Positions 13,130 through 13,760 of a DNA stretch of 13,760 nt are shown here, piece by piece. The translations under genes and the position numbers were made by a program. The notes below the pieces were generated by a model. The model made no database searches, was not told where the DNA came from, and saw only the letters and a program-made list of their open reading frames with translations. This stretch comes from an uncultured Clostridia bacterium (GTDB lineage Bacteria; Bacillota; Clostridia; Christensenellales; UBA1242), in the NCBI GenBank assembly GCA_944380695.1, contig CALWII010000086.1, forward strand, positions 1 to 13,760, written 5' to 3'. Position 1 is the stretch's first letter; each line of letters starts with the position of its first letter.

Positions 13130-13666
13130 CTATCTAATGAAATCTTCTTTTTTAAGTATTGTTTTTATTTCTTTAGTTTTGCCACCACGAGCAGGGCAAT
13201 TTCTTTCTCCAAGTTCTCCAGTTAATTTATAACCTAATTTTCTTTGCATTTTATAAGAAATTTCATTACCTTCCAAAAATCCATTAATCAAATAAACTGC
13301 TTTTAATTGATCAAAACAGTATACCGCCCTTCCTCTCATTACCTCTGTCCCATAACCACGACCGTGATAATTAGCATTTATCCAAATACCACCAGTTGCT
13401 ATATTATTTTCATCAAGACAGATGTTTGTTCCGCCAATAACTTTTCCACTATTTTTTTCAACGATTGCAAAATAACTTTTTTGCTTTGTGTTTGGGTTTT
13501 CAATCCTTGTATTAATGAAACTTTTTGCATCTTCTATTGTATATGGAAATGGAATTGTTAAAAATTTCGCCACATTAAAATTGTTTAAACCATCACATAA
13601 TGCTTCAATATCATGAAGGCCCCATGGCCTCAAAATTAATCTTTCTGTTTCAATTTTATATTTCAT
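13130..13666 (-). CDS. GNAT-family N-acetyltransferase (RimJ/RimL type)
   Basis: A 178-residue acetyl-CoA-dependent acetyltransferase of the Acetyltransf_3 group, which includes enzymes that acetylate ribosomal protein N-termini or small amines. It starts with the typical TERLILRPWGLHDIEALC. Motif A has the acetyl-CoA pyrophosphate loop HGRGYGTEV (residues 101-109). Motif B is in GNEISYKMQRKLGYKLTGEL (133-152), and ER-R-like ends close the fold. The acceptor cannot be predicted. Start ATG 13666 is supported by AAGGGGG four bases upstream. A TATAAT box (13687-13692, minus strand) precedes it, with a poor -35. It is co-oriented with the HIT gene, but the gap and separate promoters make an operon unlikely. 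Confidence 0.9.
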   Translation of the reverse strand: MKYKIETERLILRPWGLHDIEALCDGLNNFNVAKFLTIPFPYTIEDAKSFINTRIENPNTKQKSYFAIVEKNSGKVIGGTNICLDENNIATGGIWINANYHGRGYGTEVMRGRAVYCFDQLKAVYLINGFLEGNEISYKMQRKLGYKLTGELGERNCPARGGKTKEIKTILKKEDFIR

Positions 13667-13686
13667 AGAGCCCCCTTAACAAATTT

Positions 13687-13692
13687 ATTATA
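13687..13692 (-). promoter_or_regulatory. -10 box of the GNAT gene
   Basis: TATAAT on the minus strand, about 20 bases before ATG 13666. No convincing -35 is seen at the usual distance. Confidence 0.45.
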
Positions 13693-13760
13693 GCGTATAA
13701 TATAAAAGATATATAAAAATTTTTTAAGTTTTATTTTTTAGTTAAAATTTTAAAAATTAA

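Overview
The window reads as chromosome from an AT-rich, endospore-forming member of the Bacillota (Firmicutes), most likely an uncultured Clostridia-type lineage. The grounds are a spore-cortex amidase (CwlD type), a full-length SpoIIE and a Spo0A-type DNA-binding protein, strong GGAGG-type ribosome binding sites, consensus sigma-A promoters and ordinary use of TGA as stop. The species cannot be fixed from the sequence alone.

Region 1 (1-6890) is compact and conserved. It holds the 5' end of a leftward gene cut by the window edge, then cwlD, a divergent guanylate kinase, spoIIE, tilS and an M18 aminopeptidase, all rightward. A hairpin shared with a convergent XRE repressor closes it. Several of these genes have their own visible promoters. 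spoIIE and tilS also lie close together in Bacillus. Region 2 (6891-8127) is regulatory. A small XRE repressor diverges from an 88-residue protein that is essentially a free Spo0A DNA-binding domain, and the shared promoter carries tandem Spo0A-box-like sites at 10-bp spacing and a dyad. lemA follows.

Region 3 (8128-13760) is accessory in character: long, extremely AT-rich gaps, possible decayed coding remnants, a tRNA-Leu(CAG) with a perfect consensus promoter, a gene of unknown function, a toxin-antitoxin-like pair whose second protein is a large PIN-domain nuclease, and leftward HIT-family and GNAT genes. Upstream of the unknown gene, bases 9376-9459 fold on paper into a perfect four-helix junction with three tetraloops.

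The most interesting themes are: (a) Spo0A boxes upstream of spoIIE, between XRE and mini-Spo0A, and at the promoter of the PIN module, hinting at a small sporulation-linked regulon; (b) the receiver-less Spo0A domain itself; (c) the atypical PIN toxin-antitoxin pair; (d) the four-way-junction element. Functions of (b)-(d) are inferred from sequence only.
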